From: Bacteroidales bacterium
GTDB taxonomy: Bacteria; Bacteroidota; Bacteroidia; Bacteroidales; UBA932
Reading direction: 5' to 3'
Length of the DNA: 64,000 bases
Assembly: GCA_004552965.1 (NCBI GenBank)
Contig: SFMU01000003.1
Coordinates: forward strand, 1-64,000
In this document: positions 1 to 8,332 of the stretch, in pieces
Position numbering within the stretch: the stretch's first letter is position 1
Layout: each line of letters starts with the position of its first letter
Program-made: the position numbers and the translations under genes
Notes under the pieces: generated by a model
What the model saw: only the letters and a program-made list of their open reading frames with translations
Told to the model about the DNA's origin: nothing
The model's database searches: none

Positions 1-10
1 CCTACATTGG

Positions 11-184
11 CCACCAAAAGTACACTCTTCATCGGCTCCTGGACGGATACCCTTCATCGTCCCCCGAACGGAGCTCCTGCCTGGACCCCAGGCGGAGACC
101 CTTCCTATGTCATCGGAAAGAGACCCTGCATAGGCCCCCAAAAGGAGACCCTGCTGAGGGCACCAGAAGGACACTTTGCTGAGG
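11..184. repeat. 25-bp degenerate tandem array
   Basis: About seven imperfect copies of a 25-bp unit can be lined up at 11-35, 36-60, 61-85, 86-134 (two copies with an indel), 135-159 and 160-184. The shared core is roughly GGAGACCCTxCxxxGG, preceded by CCCCxAAA. Open reading frames crossing it have no recognisable protein features, so I treat it as a non-coding array. Its left edge may continue outside the window. Confidence 0.6.
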
Positions 185-269
185 CGGTAGTATCTTGACG
201 AGTGACGAGTTCGCAACTGTGGGAATAGCACACAACATGAAGAAGAGGATATCAGTGATGTATGCGGAA

Positions 270-446
270 CGGGCGAAGGCTGTCGCCTCCGAGGGACGTG
301 CCACCCGCGGCACGGAAGCGGGTGCCGACATCAGCGGCTGGCGGTAGCCAGACGCGATGGAGGCAGGGTCAAAAGAAGTCGGAGATTTTGCTATCCGGCA
401 AAATCTCCGACTCTTTTGACTCCCGAGGAGGCGAGCAGCCTCGCCG
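270..446. other. Multibranch inverted-repeat element, possible structured RNA or MITE-like element
   Basis: Nested complementarity is visible by eye. The outer arms 270-296 and 421-446 pair with a few mismatches. Inside are three hairpins: 302-308 with 318-324 (7 bp, perfect), 334-342 with 347-355 (9 bp, one mismatch, GGTA loop) and a long stem 368-391 with 398-420 (23 bp with a one-base bulge and a 6-nt loop TATCCG). Together they close a multibranch junction of 177 nt. No convincing coding frame crosses it, no flanking target-site duplication was found, and I do not recognise it as a known RNA family. Strand is undecidable from the fold alone. Confidence 0.5.
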
Positions 447-606
447 TGGAGTAGCATCGATCTGCAACGAACCGGCGCAATCATGACAAAACTTTGTGGG
501 TTTCTGGCAGAACTTGAGCAGCTGTGACTATTTTTTTACTATATTTATAACCTTCGACCGACAGGAAGCCACCGCCGTCGTTGCTTCCGAGGCCGGTTGA
601 AGCAAC

Positions 607-720
607 GGGATCTCCCAAGGAAAAGCTCCGACACATTAATTAAAGGAACCGCCCAAGGAAAGACTCCAACATATTAATAAACGGGACCGCCCAAGGAAGG
701 GCTCCCAAATATTCATAAAC
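607..720. repeat. Three 38-bp tandem repeats upstream of guaD
   Basis: Three copies start at 607, 645 and 683 with an exact 38-bp period. The core is GxxCCxCCCAAGGAA, then a CTCC block, and an AT-rich end (ATTAATTAAA, ATTAATAAAC, ATTCATAAAC). The array ends 8 nt before the guaD start, so it probably lies in or forms the 5' leader of the purine operon. Each copy contains AAGGA, resembling a ribosome-binding core. Between the multibranch element and this array (447-606) I see only an AT-rich patch near 530-550, a possible promoter without a clean TAnnTTTG match. Confidence 0.8.
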
Positions 721-728
721 AAGCAATT

Positions 729-1199
729 ATGCAAATGACTGATCTGGATTATATGAAACTGGCGATTGAAGAGGCCAGGGATGGAATACGCAAAAGACAC
801 GGCGGACCCTTCGGTTCGATCATCGTAAAGGACGGACAGATTGTCGGCAAAGGCCACAACAGGGTGCTCAGGAACAATGACCCAACCTGCCACGGCGAAA
901 TCGCAGCCATAAGGAATGCCTGCGACAACCTGGACACCTTCGACCTGACGGGTTGCAGGATCTACACGACCGGGGAGCCCTGCCACATGTGCCTCTGCGC
1001 ATGCATGTGGGCGAATCTGGACAAGATCTACTATGGATGCACCATAGAGGACAACGGCAGAATCGGCTTCCGCGACGACAAGTTCGACGGAATATTCGGC
1101 GGAAGGGAAAAGCTTGGATCCTACCTCGAGGAAGTCGGCAGGAAGGAATGCCTTGAACTCTTCGATGAGTATTCCTCATCCAAACCGGAATTGTACTAA
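729..1199 (+). CDS. guaD: Guanine deaminase (cytidine-deaminase fold)
   Basis: A 156-residue deaminase of the CDA superfamily, the same length as Bacillus subtilis GuaD, which deaminates guanine to xanthine. The zinc site is complete: H55 and catalytic E57 in TCHGEIAAIRNA, and C85/C88 in GEPCHMC. The neighbouring segments GGPFGSIIV and NDPTCHGE also fit GuaD rather than Cdd or TadA. It opens a purine-salvage operon, with the next gene 11 nt away. ATG at 729 was chosen; a second ATG at 735 is possible and would place the ligands at H53/C83/C86 as in B. subtilis. Cytoplasmic. Substrate assignment is by family resemblance; other amino-purines or triazines are possible. Confidence 0.85.
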   Translation: MQMTDLDYMKLAIEEARDGIRKRHGGPFGSIIVKDGQIVGKGHNRVLRNNDPTCHGEIAAIRNACDNLDTFDLTGCRIYTTGEPCHMCLCACMWANLDKIYYGCTIEDNGRIGFRDDKFDGIFGGREKLGSYLEEVGRKECLELFDEYSSSKPELY

Positions 1200-1210
1200 A
1201 GGCTGAAAGT

Positions 1211-2473
1211 ATGGACAGGATACTGCTGAAGGACATTTCCCTGAATTCGGAAAGGTCCGACATATTCATTGAAGACGGGAAAATCTCAAGGATTGCACCC
1301 GCCGGAACCATCTGCCCACCCGAGGGCTGCGACGTGATGGATTGCCGCAGGAAAGCGGCCGTCCCGGGTTTCGTGAATATGCACACCCACGCCGCAATGT
1401 CCCTCATGAGGGGCATCGGCGAGGATATGGTCCTGACGGACTGGCTTGACCACATCTGGGAAATCGAATCATCGCTGACGGACCGTTTCGTGCACCTCGG
1501 GACCGAAGTGGCGGCCCTGGAGATGATCAAGACCGGCACGACGATGTTCAATGACCAGTACTGGTTCTCCACCGCTGCGCAGAAAGCAGCATCGGCGATG
1601 GGGATCCGCAACGCAATGTCCTATGTCTTCCTGGATCATCTGAATCCGGAGGAGGCTGAAAGGGAAAAGGAACAGTGCGTCAGGATGCATGCAGAAGCCG
1701 AAGGCTGGGAGAGCGGTTCCATATTCACAATCGGCATCCATGCCATCTATTCCGTAAGCGAACCTCTGATCCTCTGGGCTTCCGAATATGCCAGGAAGCA
1801 CAACCTCCGCATCCACATCCACGTGGCAGAATCGGAGAAGGAGGACCTGGACTGCAAGGCGGCACACGGAGGACTGTCTCCTGTGGAGTACCTCGAGGAA
1901 CTGGGAGTGCTGGGGCCGGACGTGATTGCCGCCCACACTCTGTGGCTGTCAGAAAAGGACATAGAGATACTCGGAAGGCATAAGGTCAACTGCGTGCACA
2001 ACATCAACTCCAATGCAAAGCTCTCCTCGGGCTACAAATTCAAATGGAAGGAACTCAGCGAAGCCGGAGCCAATGTCTGCATCGGCACCGACGGCTGCGC
2101 CTCATCCAACAACCTGGACATGCTGGAAGCGATGAAGACCACCGCCATATTCCAGAAAGCCTGGAGAAAGGACCCCTCCGCACTTCCCCTCCAGACCCTG
2201 ATGGAGATGGCAACCTGCAACGGGGCTGCCGCCTTCGGACTTCACACAGGACGTATCGAAGAAGGTTATGATGCTGACATACAGATAGTCGACACCGACA
2301 ACACCTTCTTCCTCTCCCCTGGCCCGTTCCTTGCGAACTTCATCTATTCAGCCCACAGCGACTGCGTCGATTCACTGATCTGCCGGGGAAAGTTCCTGAT
2401 GAGAAACAGGAAGGTGGCAGGAGAACGCGGAATTCTGGACAGGGCACGGGATGTCCTCGACGGCCTGCGATAG
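1211..2473 (+). CDS. Amidohydrolase, MTA/SAH deaminase (MtaD) type
   Basis: A 420-residue metallo-dependent amidohydrolase. Metal ligands are visible as H58 and H60 (NMHTHAAMS), H204 (IHIHVAESE) and D294 (IGTDGCASSNN), with E207 and H242 (AAHTLWL) as substrate and catalytic residues. This spacing closely follows the 5-methylthioadenosine/S-adenosylhomocysteine deaminases. The expected reaction is deamination of MTA, SAH or adenosine to the inosine form. It sits between guaD and a purine nucleoside phosphorylase, so the inosine-type product could be split by the next enzyme. SsnA/TrzA-like relatives share the same fold, so the exact substrate is not fixed by sequence alone. Start ATG follows an AAGG-containing spacer; cytoplasmic. 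Confidence 0.8.
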   Translation: MDRILLKDISLNSERSDIFIEDGKISRIAPAGTICPPEGCDVMDCRRKAAVPGFVNMHTHAAMSLMRGIGEDMVLTDWLDHIWEIESSLTDRFVHLGTEVAALEMIKTGTTMFNDQYWFSTAAQKAASAMGIRNAMSYVFLDHLNPEEAEREKEQCVRMHAEAEGWESGSIFTIGIHAIYSVSEPLILWASEYARKHNLRIHIHVAESEKEDLDCKAAHGGLSPVEYLEELGVLGPDVIAAHTLWLSEKDIEILGRHKVNCVHNINSNAKLSSGYKFKWKELSEAGANVCIGTDGCASSNNLDMLEAMKTTAIFQKAWRKDPSALPLQTLMEMATCNGAAAFGLHTGRIEEGYDADIQIVDTDNTFFLSPGPFLANFIYSAHSDCVDSLICRGKFLMRNRKVAGERGILDRARDVLDGLR

Positions 2474-2532
2474 AAGAAGAACACATCACAGAGATCACTA
2501 TATATTCAAATACCATTCAACAAAAAGCGGAT

Positions 2533-3360
2533 ATGGACCCAAGAGCAGAAAGAATCTATACAGCAGCCGACTACGTCAAGAGTCAGCTCGGTGACCTCAG
2601 ACCGAAGGTAGGAATCGTCCTCGGAAGCGGTCTTGGCAAACTCGCCGAAAGCATCGGCAATCCTATCACAATCCCATACAGGACAATCCCCGGATTTCCA
2701 GTGTCGACAGCAATAGGCCACAAGGGCAATTTCATCGTCGGTGAACTGGGCGGGAAAACCGTCATCGCGATGCAGGGCCGCATACATTACTATGAAGGCT
2801 ATCCGATGGAACTTGTGACCCTCCCGATCAGAGTGATGAAGGTGATCGGAATCGAATACCTGTTCGTCTCCAATGCAGCAGGAGGAGTCAACTTCGACTA
2901 CCATGTGGGAGACCTGATGATCATAAAGGACCACATCAACCAGCTTCCGAACCCGCTGATCGGGCCGAATCTCGACGATTTCGGACCACGCTTCCCTGAC
3001 ATGACCAGACCGTATGACCTCAAGCTCATCGCAAAGGCCGAGGAAATCGGGGCAAGACTGGGCATCAGCCTCCACAAGGGAGTCTATTACGGTGGCACCG
3101 GACCGACTTATGAGACTCCGTCCGAGTACAAGTACATCCGTACCATCGGTGGAGACGCAACCGGAATGTCAACCATCCCGGAGGTGATAGTCGCACGCCA
3201 TTCCGACATTCCTGTCTTCGGCATGTCCGTCATCACCAATGAGGCCCACGATGACTATTCGGAAGATTACGAGAACAATGGCAACGATGTCGTAAAGGCT
3301 GCAGATGCGGCTGCAGACAGGATGTGCGCCATCTTCACCGAACTGATAAAGTCTCTCTGA
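2533..3360 (+). CDS. punA: Purine nucleoside phosphorylase (trimeric type)
   Basis: 275 residues of the PNP/MTAP family that phosphorolyse purine nucleosides to base and (deoxy)ribose-1-phosphate. Phosphate-binding GSGLG is near residue 33, followed by GRIHYYEG, the SNAAGG motif, GPTYETPSE and GMSVITNEA. The glutamate of YETPSE and the asparagine of ITNEA are the base-contacting positions of the hypoxanthine/guanine-specific PNPs, so inosine and guanosine are the likely substrates rather than MTA. Third gene of the purine operon, 59 nt after the amidohydrolase. Its stop overlaps the start of the next gene. Cytoplasmic. Confidence 0.9.
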   Translation: MDPRAERIYTAADYVKSQLGDLRPKVGIVLGSGLGKLAESIGNPITIPYRTIPGFPVSTAIGHKGNFIVGELGGKTVIAMQGRIHYYEGYPMELVTLPIRVMKVIGIEYLFVSNAAGGVNFDYHVGDLMIIKDHINQLPNPLIGPNLDDFGPRFPDMTRPYDLKLIAKAEEIGARLGISLHKGVYYGGTGPTYETPSEYKYIRTIGGDATGMSTIPEVIVARHSDIPVFGMSVITNEAHDDYSEDYENNGNDVVKAADAAADRMCAIFTELIKSL

Positions 3361-3578
3361 TGAAGAACATGTGGATAATCTATCTGATCTCGTCCGTCAT
3401 CTTCCTGACATTCGGGATCCTCATGATAGTCGAAGGCAAAGGCCGCCTATGGTCCGACATCGCAATCATTGTCTGCGGTGTCTACATGCTCTACACTGGA
3501 ATAGCCAGGTTCCACAACGAAAAGATCCGCCGGGAAAGGGAGCGGGAGGACAGGGAAAACGATCCGGCCAATTCATGA
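3360..3578 (+). CDS. Small two-helix membrane protein
   Basis: A 72-residue protein with two hydrophobic helices (about residues 4-24 and 30-50) separated by a short EGKGRLW loop, then a highly charged tail rich in R, E and K. The ATG at 3360 overlaps the phosphorylase stop codon (TGATG), which argues for translational coupling and for this start over an in-frame one at 3324. No family recognised. Being last in a purine-salvage operon, it may be an accessory membrane protein, but nothing in the sequence shows a function. Confidence 0.7.
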   Translation: MKNMWIIYLISSVIFLTFGILMIVEGKGRLWSDIAIIVCGVYMLYTGIARFHNEKIRREREREDRENDPANS

Positions 3579-3588
3579 CCGGAGTCTG

Positions 3589-4389
3589 TCAGTCTTCGTA
3601 GGGACGCTCAGCAAGATGCGAGCGGATGATGCCAAGAAGGCGTTCATGGTTGGCGGCATTGTTGGCAGCACAGACCAGATCCGGTCCCTCGAAACGGGGC
3701 TGTTCCCCCGAAAGGTTGGTGATTGTACCTCCGGCTTCCCTCACCAGAAGGATCCCTGCGGCATAATCCCAAGGCATCAGCCTCATCTCGAAATAAAGGT
3801 CGCACTTGCCCGAGGCAAGCAGGCACAGCTCAACGGCGCTAGAGCCATACCGACGCACGTCATTGCACTGGTAGTAGGTCTCCATTATGATGTCCGAGCA
3901 TATTCCTGCAAACTCCTTGCGGTAGGTACTCATGGCAGTGCAGAAGACCGAATCATCGAACGGACGCGAAGAGACGCTGATTTTCCGGCCGTTGCAAAAG
4001 GCCCCCGAGCCCTTCATGGCATAGTGCATCTCATCTCTCGAAGGGATGTAGATGACTCCCATCACGACCTCGTCTCCATGCTTGAGAGCAACCGAGATGG
4101 CACTGTCGGGCAGATGCCTGGCATAGTTCGCGGTGCCGTCGATCGGGTCGATCACCCAGACATATTCCCTGTCGGGAGTGCAGATACCCTCCTCCTCACA
4201 GATGAAACCGCAACCGGGGAGAAGCGAGGCAAGCCTTTCGCACAGGAAGTCCTGCACTGCAAGATCGGAGGAGGTCACGATGTTCTCGTATCCTCCTTTG
4301 CTCTCGACCTCGAAGGCATCTGTAAGCATCAGGCGCGATGCCTCGCGAACCGCGCCGATGACTGATTCGATTTCTGGTAATGTTGACAT
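3589..4389 (-). CDS. Inositol monophosphatase family phosphatase
   Basis: 267 residues with the complete Li+-sensitive phosphatase signature: a metal-binding EEEG near residue 68, WVIDPIDGTANYAR near residue 81 and MPWDYAAG near residue 200. The family hydrolyses small phosphate esters (inositol-1-phosphate, PAP/CysQ or histidinol phosphate). CysQ and SuhB types cannot be separated here by eye. The ATG at 4389 was chosen because translation from it starts just before the conserved first helix; an extension to 4485 would overlap the preceding gene and adds residues untypical for the family. It lies 10 nt from the convergent end of the purine operon, with no obvious terminator between them. Confidence 0.85.
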   Translation of the reverse strand: MSTLPEIESVIGAVREASRLMLTDAFEVESKGGYENIVTSSDLAVQDFLCERLASLLPGCGFICEEEGICTPDREYVWVIDPIDGTANYARHLPDSAISVALKHGDEVVMGVIYIPSRDEMHYAMKGSGAFCNGRKISVSSRPFDDSVFCTAMSTYRKEFAGICSDIIMETYYQCNDVRRYGSSAVELCLLASGKCDLYFEMRLMPWDYAAGILLVREAGGTITNLSGEQPRFEGPDLVCAANNAANHERLLGIIRSHLAERPYED

Positions 4390-4463
4390 AGCAGACAATA
4401 AGCTCACTGAAGTAATATTCAAAAACCTGCTTGACGCGACTGAAGTTCCGCGCCGGCGATACT

Positions 4464-6392
4464 TCAGTCTGTTATTTTTATCCAACCCGCATCCCAGGCC
4501 TTGACAGCAGGGAGGGTAACGATGTAATCTTCGCCATCGGCTTCGGCTTTGAGACGGATGTCCCTGTTGCCTCCGCTCTTCCAGACGAAACGGCTGCCGG
4601 CCGGACAGTCCCGAAGGCGGAGAGTCGCGGACGGAAGATCCGAAATTGTGGCATTCAGGAATATGACGGAACGCAATGATCCGTCCCCGGAAACCCTCGG
4701 CACAAGGACTGCCTGGGCAGGTGATTCGAGAACCACCCTCATCTTCCCTTCCGAGGCCCAGTCGAAGATCCTCAGAATGTTCAGTCTGCCGGCATTGTTG
4801 ACGTCCGATGTGAAGACAGGCAGAACAGCTATGCGCCGGCCCTCGGGGGATTCAAAGCAGGAGACTCCGGAAAGGCCCTCCGGGACATCCAGAGGCTTGA
4901 TTCCGGGGATATTCCTGGAAGAAACCTCATTCCAGGCTGCCGCGTCCATGACGATGCCCTCCTTTGCCATGAGAGAGGAAATCTCACTGTCGGACATCCC
5001 GAGAAGAGCAGGCAGGTCGAGTACGGTTGCGGTCGTGGCAGAAGCTTCCGGAGTGAAAGGCAGACCGAGAGGCGCCAGTTCGAAGATGCAGTCCCCTGCC
5101 CCTGTCGAAGTCCAGGCCCATTCGGATTCGCCCGGACGCACATCCCTGGTCACATGGTCGGGACTGATGTAGGACCCGATTCCTCCGCCGGCAGTCCCCC
5201 GGTTGTGACTGACATAATCCTGGAAAAGACTGTGATAAGTGTCAAGAGCCTTGAAATAGTTGTCCGCATACCACTGCATCGGCTCCTGGTTGGCGCAGAT
5301 AATGGCATAGGACATGCTGTTGGCACCCATTCCAAGATAGAGCAGAGTCTCGGTGCATAGGGACTGCGGCGACTTGCCGGTGGATTTGTGCAGATAGCCC
5401 TCGATCTCCGGTGCGATGAGGCTGACCGAAGGGCTCAGACGGGCAATCTGCCGGGATATTCCGTAGGCCTTTTCTATCATCTGCCTCGGATTGTGGTCAT
5501 TGTAGAAACCGTGCCCCGGCCGGGAAACAGGCGAAAGGCCAGTCTCCTCTTCCACAGCATCGAAGAATCTGTTCCAGTCCCATCCCTCCAGGAGATTGAA
5601 ATGGAAATTGACATGCTGAAGGCCAAGATGGGTAGCCGGGGAGACCTTGTGGACCTCCCGGGCGATGTAGCGGCCGACCATCGCAATGCTTTCCTGCGAA
5701 AATGCGATCCAGTTCCGTCTCACGTCACCGTCATTGTCGACCAGTGCACGTACAAGTCCCTCCCGTGAATATGAATGGCCAAATTCCCTGTTGAACCCGG
5801 CGATGCAGCTGTCGCAGAAACAGATGCTCTCCGCAGGATAATGCTGCGTGATGCGCAGGTCATCGTCTATGAATATGTTATCCGGCTGCAGAGTCCGGGA
5901 ATAGTAGGCATGATACTCTGCCTGCATATTCAGGAAGGCAGTGTCACGCGGGCAGGTCTGGGTCGCGCAACGGACTCCGTCGGCGCCTGTCATTGCCCTG
6001 TAACCGAATATGTTGGTGTCCGCACTCGCCACAGCTTCCGGATTTGGATGACCGATCGTGACGGTCTGGAGAGACGGGATTATTCCAAGGGCGCGCATGT
6101 CGGAAGCGGCCTTGTCGAGTTTCCTCCTGCGCTCCGCCCTGTCCACAGAGTCGATCCTGTAGTCGTCCTCGACGCAGAACCACACTTCATCACAGCATCG
6201 AGGATACTCTTTGAAAGCTTCGACGAGCTGACCCTCAAGGGTTTCGTCAAGATGATGCGAAGGCCAGAGGCGGATAATCGAACGGAACTCGCCTTCTGCC
6301 ACACTCTCGCGGGCAGGACCGGAACAGGCTGAAAGAGCGGCCAGGAGCAGACCGGCCGCAACGAATGCTGAGAAACTTCTGAATGACATCAT
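4464..6392 (-). CDS. Secreted lipoprotein, putative TIM-barrel glycosidase-like protein
   Basis: 642 residues with an SPII signal: hydrophobic stretch and lipobox LSAC at about residues 19-22, so anchored in the outer or inner membrane. The N-terminal two thirds look like a (beta/alpha)8 barrel: IIRLWPSH, EVWFCVEDDYR, IIPSLQTVTIGHP, a FIDDDLR strand end, then CFCDSC and a GLQHVNFHFN segment. Such DDD and CxCxxC features occur in GH42-like proteins of Bacteroidetes, but I cannot assign a family or catalytic pair. The C-terminal region looks beta-rich. Only 4 nt separate it from the upstream gene, so both are probably co-transcribed and handle the same glycan. Confidence 0.6.
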   Translation of the reverse strand: MMSFRSFSAFVAAGLLLAALSACSGPARESVAEGEFRSIIRLWPSHHLDETLEGQLVEAFKEYPRCCDEVWFCVEDDYRIDSVDRAERRRKLDKAASDMRALGIIPSLQTVTIGHPNPEAVASADTNIFGYRAMTGADGVRCATQTCPRDTAFLNMQAEYHAYYSRTLQPDNIFIDDDLRITQHYPAESICFCDSCIAGFNREFGHSYSREGLVRALVDNDGDVRRNWIAFSQESIAMVGRYIAREVHKVSPATHLGLQHVNFHFNLLEGWDWNRFFDAVEEETGLSPVSRPGHGFYNDHNPRQMIEKAYGISRQIARLSPSVSLIAPEIEGYLHKSTGKSPQSLCTETLLYLGMGANSMSYAIICANQEPMQWYADNYFKALDTYHSLFQDYVSHNRGTAGGGIGSYISPDHVTRDVRPGESEWAWTSTGAGDCIFELAPLGLPFTPEASATTATVLDLPALLGMSDSEISSLMAKEGIVMDAAAWNEVSSRNIPGIKPLDVPEGLSGVSCFESPEGRRIAVLPVFTSDVNNAGRLNILRIFDWASEGKMRVVLESPAQAVLVPRVSGDGSLRSVIFLNATISDLPSATLRLRDCPAGSRFVWKSGGNRDIRLKAEADGEDYIVTLPAVKAWDAGWIKITD

Positions 6393-6396
6393 ATTC

Positions 6397-7824
6397 CTAC
6401 TTTATCGTGATTTTGCCGAGATAGTAACGTTTGTGGCCGTCGTTCCCATCATAGGGAAGTTCGTAGACAGGAGTGCCGTCGACCTTGCCCACTGAGACGT
6501 AGACACTGAACTCACCGGTCTGGCAGACACGGCTGAAGTTACCCTTGGAGTTGCTGAAGACCTGTGCGATGTTGCAGTCCTGGACTGTTTCCACAGCCTC
6601 AGCCTCGCCCGGAGCCGCCGGCTGGAGGACATTGACATTGAAGCCGTCGTTGACCAGGACTGCGACTATTCCCCCGTTGTCGTTCTTGACAGTGAAACAT
6701 GGATAGCCGTCCCGGTAGCAAGGAGCAACACCGGCATTCTTCCATGAGGATGTGATGGTGAACGCTTCTCCCCTCTTCACCTCGGAAGGCCACTCAGCCT
6801 TCTCCAGCTGGAAGCGGTAACCCATCCTGCGGTTGATCCTCCTGATGATGTCCTTGTTTTCCTCCCACTCCAGATGAGGCCAGCAATGGATGGACATGTA
6901 GGAGGCGTGGTAATCTTCCACAGACCTCAGAAGCAGTTCCTTGTCCCAGGCTTTTCTGGCTACCGAGCCCAGATAGTGCTCATGCTCCAGGATGACAGGG
7001 AGAGTCGGCCAGAACTGCTGAGCCATGCCGTCGTGGAACCAGCTGTTTGGCCAAGGCTGGACGAGGATGCTGTCATCTTTCAGGGTCACACCCTTCTTGA
7101 AGGCATAATCGGTGATCTTGAAATGGTCCTCCCTGATGTACGGATCGGCAATGTCGTCGGAGATGCAAAGCTGGGTGGACTTGAAATGCCTGGTGTAGAT
7201 GTCGATGTATTTCTTCTTGGTCCTGAAACCCCACTCCTTTCCGTGTTTCGGGGTGGTCAGGACAGTGTGTCCTTCTCCCCACATTCCGAAATGGCCGACG
7301 GCCACGAAATCCACGTTCGGGTCGCCGTCATACCGCTCCGCAAGAGCCTCGACGCAATGTTCGACTGCCTGGAGGAATTTCCTGTCGGAATATTCAGGTT
7401 CGAGAAAACCGTCCACCTCGTAGCACCTGGCGCCCTCGTCGAAGACCCACTGAGGTGTCCCCTGGCGCGTCCAGTTTTCGGTCGAAGTGATGCAAAGGGC
7501 TATCCTTTTGCCCTTCTCTATCCATCTCTGCGCGGGAGAGTCTATGATTTCCCAGTTGAACTTGCCTTTTTCCGGCTCCAGAAAAGCCCATGGAAGCCTC
7601 AAGAAGACGACTCCGACACCTTCAAACTCATCTACGGTGTCCTCCGGCAGCAGCTGCGAGCCGTAGTTGTCCAGCACGTTCGAATAGTAGTAGAGCATCC
7701 ACCCCATTCCGGGATTGACCAGGGCCTGTCCGTTGTCACGTGGAGTGACGGAGACCGTCTGGGCCCGGAGGAGTGAAAGAGCAGAAAGCAGGGCGAGTAA
7801 GACAAGTGCAAACCTTTTCATCAT
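6397..7824 (-). CDS. Secreted GH-like protein with DUF4832-type C-terminal domain
   Basis: 475 residues with a signal peptide (cleavage near LLRAQ, residue 22). The barrel begins with NPGMGWMLYYYSN and VVFLRLPWAFLEPEKG, typical of the DUF4874/GH42-like arrangement. It contains VGHFGMWGEGH, where the glutamate is placed like an acid/base residue, and LPVILEHEHY, a candidate nucleophile strand. From about residue 345 the domain starting RMGYRFQLEKAEWP resembles DUF4832 (beta-sandwich). Exported, probably periplasmic or surface. Upstream member of a two-gene unit and divergent from the Fur-family gene; TATATTTA near 7858 on this strand could be a weak -7 box. Substrate unknown. Confidence 0.65.
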   Translation of the reverse strand: MMKRFALVLLALLSALSLLRAQTVSVTPRDNGQALVNPGMGWMLYYYSNVLDNYGSQLLPEDTVDEFEGVGVVFLRLPWAFLEPEKGKFNWEIIDSPAQRWIEKGKRIALCITSTENWTRQGTPQWVFDEGARCYEVDGFLEPEYSDRKFLQAVEHCVEALAERYDGDPNVDFVAVGHFGMWGEGHTVLTTPKHGKEWGFRTKKKYIDIYTRHFKSTQLCISDDIADPYIREDHFKITDYAFKKGVTLKDDSILVQPWPNSWFHDGMAQQFWPTLPVILEHEHYLGSVARKAWDKELLLRSVEDYHASYMSIHCWPHLEWEENKDIIRRINRRMGYRFQLEKAEWPSEVKRGEAFTITSSWKNAGVAPCYRDGYPCFTVKNDNGGIVAVLVNDGFNVNVLQPAAPGEAEAVETVQDCNIAQVFSNSKGNFSRVCQTGEFSVYVSVGKVDGTPVYELPYDGNDGHKRYYLGKITIK

Positions 7825-7885
7825 GTATACTGTTTTATGGTTTATTCTATTTCATGTAAATATAGGAATTAATCGGCGAAAAAGG

Positions 7886-7893
7886 TAAATTTG
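7886..7893 (+). promoter_or_regulatory. -7 element TAAATTTG for the Fur-family gene
   Basis: Exact TAnnTTTG match whose last base is 4 nt before the ATG at 7898. With the usual spacing of this element to the transcription start, the mRNA would begin at or next to the A of the ATG, so the transcript may be leaderless. No TTG at -33 is visible. Confidence 0.5.
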
Positions 7894-7897
7894 CAAT

Positions 7898-8332
7898 ATG
7901 TCGATTGAGGAACTGTCAAATATTCTCGAAGAACATGGCATCAAGGCCACTGCCAACAGGCTTCTTGTGGCCAAGGCGCTGAACGATTCACCACATCCGC
8001 TCAGCCTCATGGAACTCGAAGATGTGATCGGAAGCATTGACAAGTCGGGCATTTCCAGATGTCTGACCATGTTCCGTGAGAAGAGACTCGTGCACTCGAT
8101 CGAAGGCAGTCCGGAAGGGACCCGCTATGAAATCTGCCGCAGCCACGATTCAGGCCATGACGAGGATGCCCACGTCCATTTCCTCTGCGTGAAATGTCAC
8201 CGGACAATCTGCCTCGAGAAGATTCCGATTCCGCTGGTCAGCCTGCCTGACGGATACATTATGGAGAGTTCCAGTTATATCATAAAGGGAATATGTCCCG
8301 ATTGTTCATCCAATCCCGGAGGCGCAAAATGA
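7898..8332 (+). CDS. Fur-family metal- or peroxide-responsive repressor
   Basis: 144 residues. The N-terminal winged helix (GIKATANRLLVAKAL, then a recognition helix around ISRCLTMFREKRLV) is followed by a dimerisation domain with HVHFLCVKC near residue 92 and CPDC near the C terminus, giving the two CxxC pairs of a structural zinc site. Fur, Zur and PerR subtypes cannot be decided from sequence alone, but the absent HHHxH cluster and the EDAHVHF motif fit many Bacteroidetes transcriptional repressors. Its stop overlaps the start of the downstream EamA transporter (ATGA), so repressor and transporter form an operon and the transporter may be under its control. Confidence 0.85.
   Translation: MSIEELSNILEEHGIKATANRLLVAKALNDSPHPLSLMELEDVIGSIDKSGISRCLTMFREKRLVHSIEGSPEGTRYEICRSHDSGHDEDAHVHFLCVKCHRTICLEKIPIPLVSLPDGYIMESSSYIIKGICPDCSSNPGGAK

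Noticed and set aside
7..486. Short open frames across the left-hand region on both strands
   Set aside because: They cover tandem and inverted repeats, have no domain or start signal, and overlap each other.
3616..4365. Plus-strand open frame of 249 codons opposite the inositol-monophosphatase gene
   Set aside because: It is the antisense shadow of a gene with intact catalytic motifs. The same applies to long shadows at 40984-42780 (TonB receptor), 54244-56331 (antiporter) and 25456-26538.
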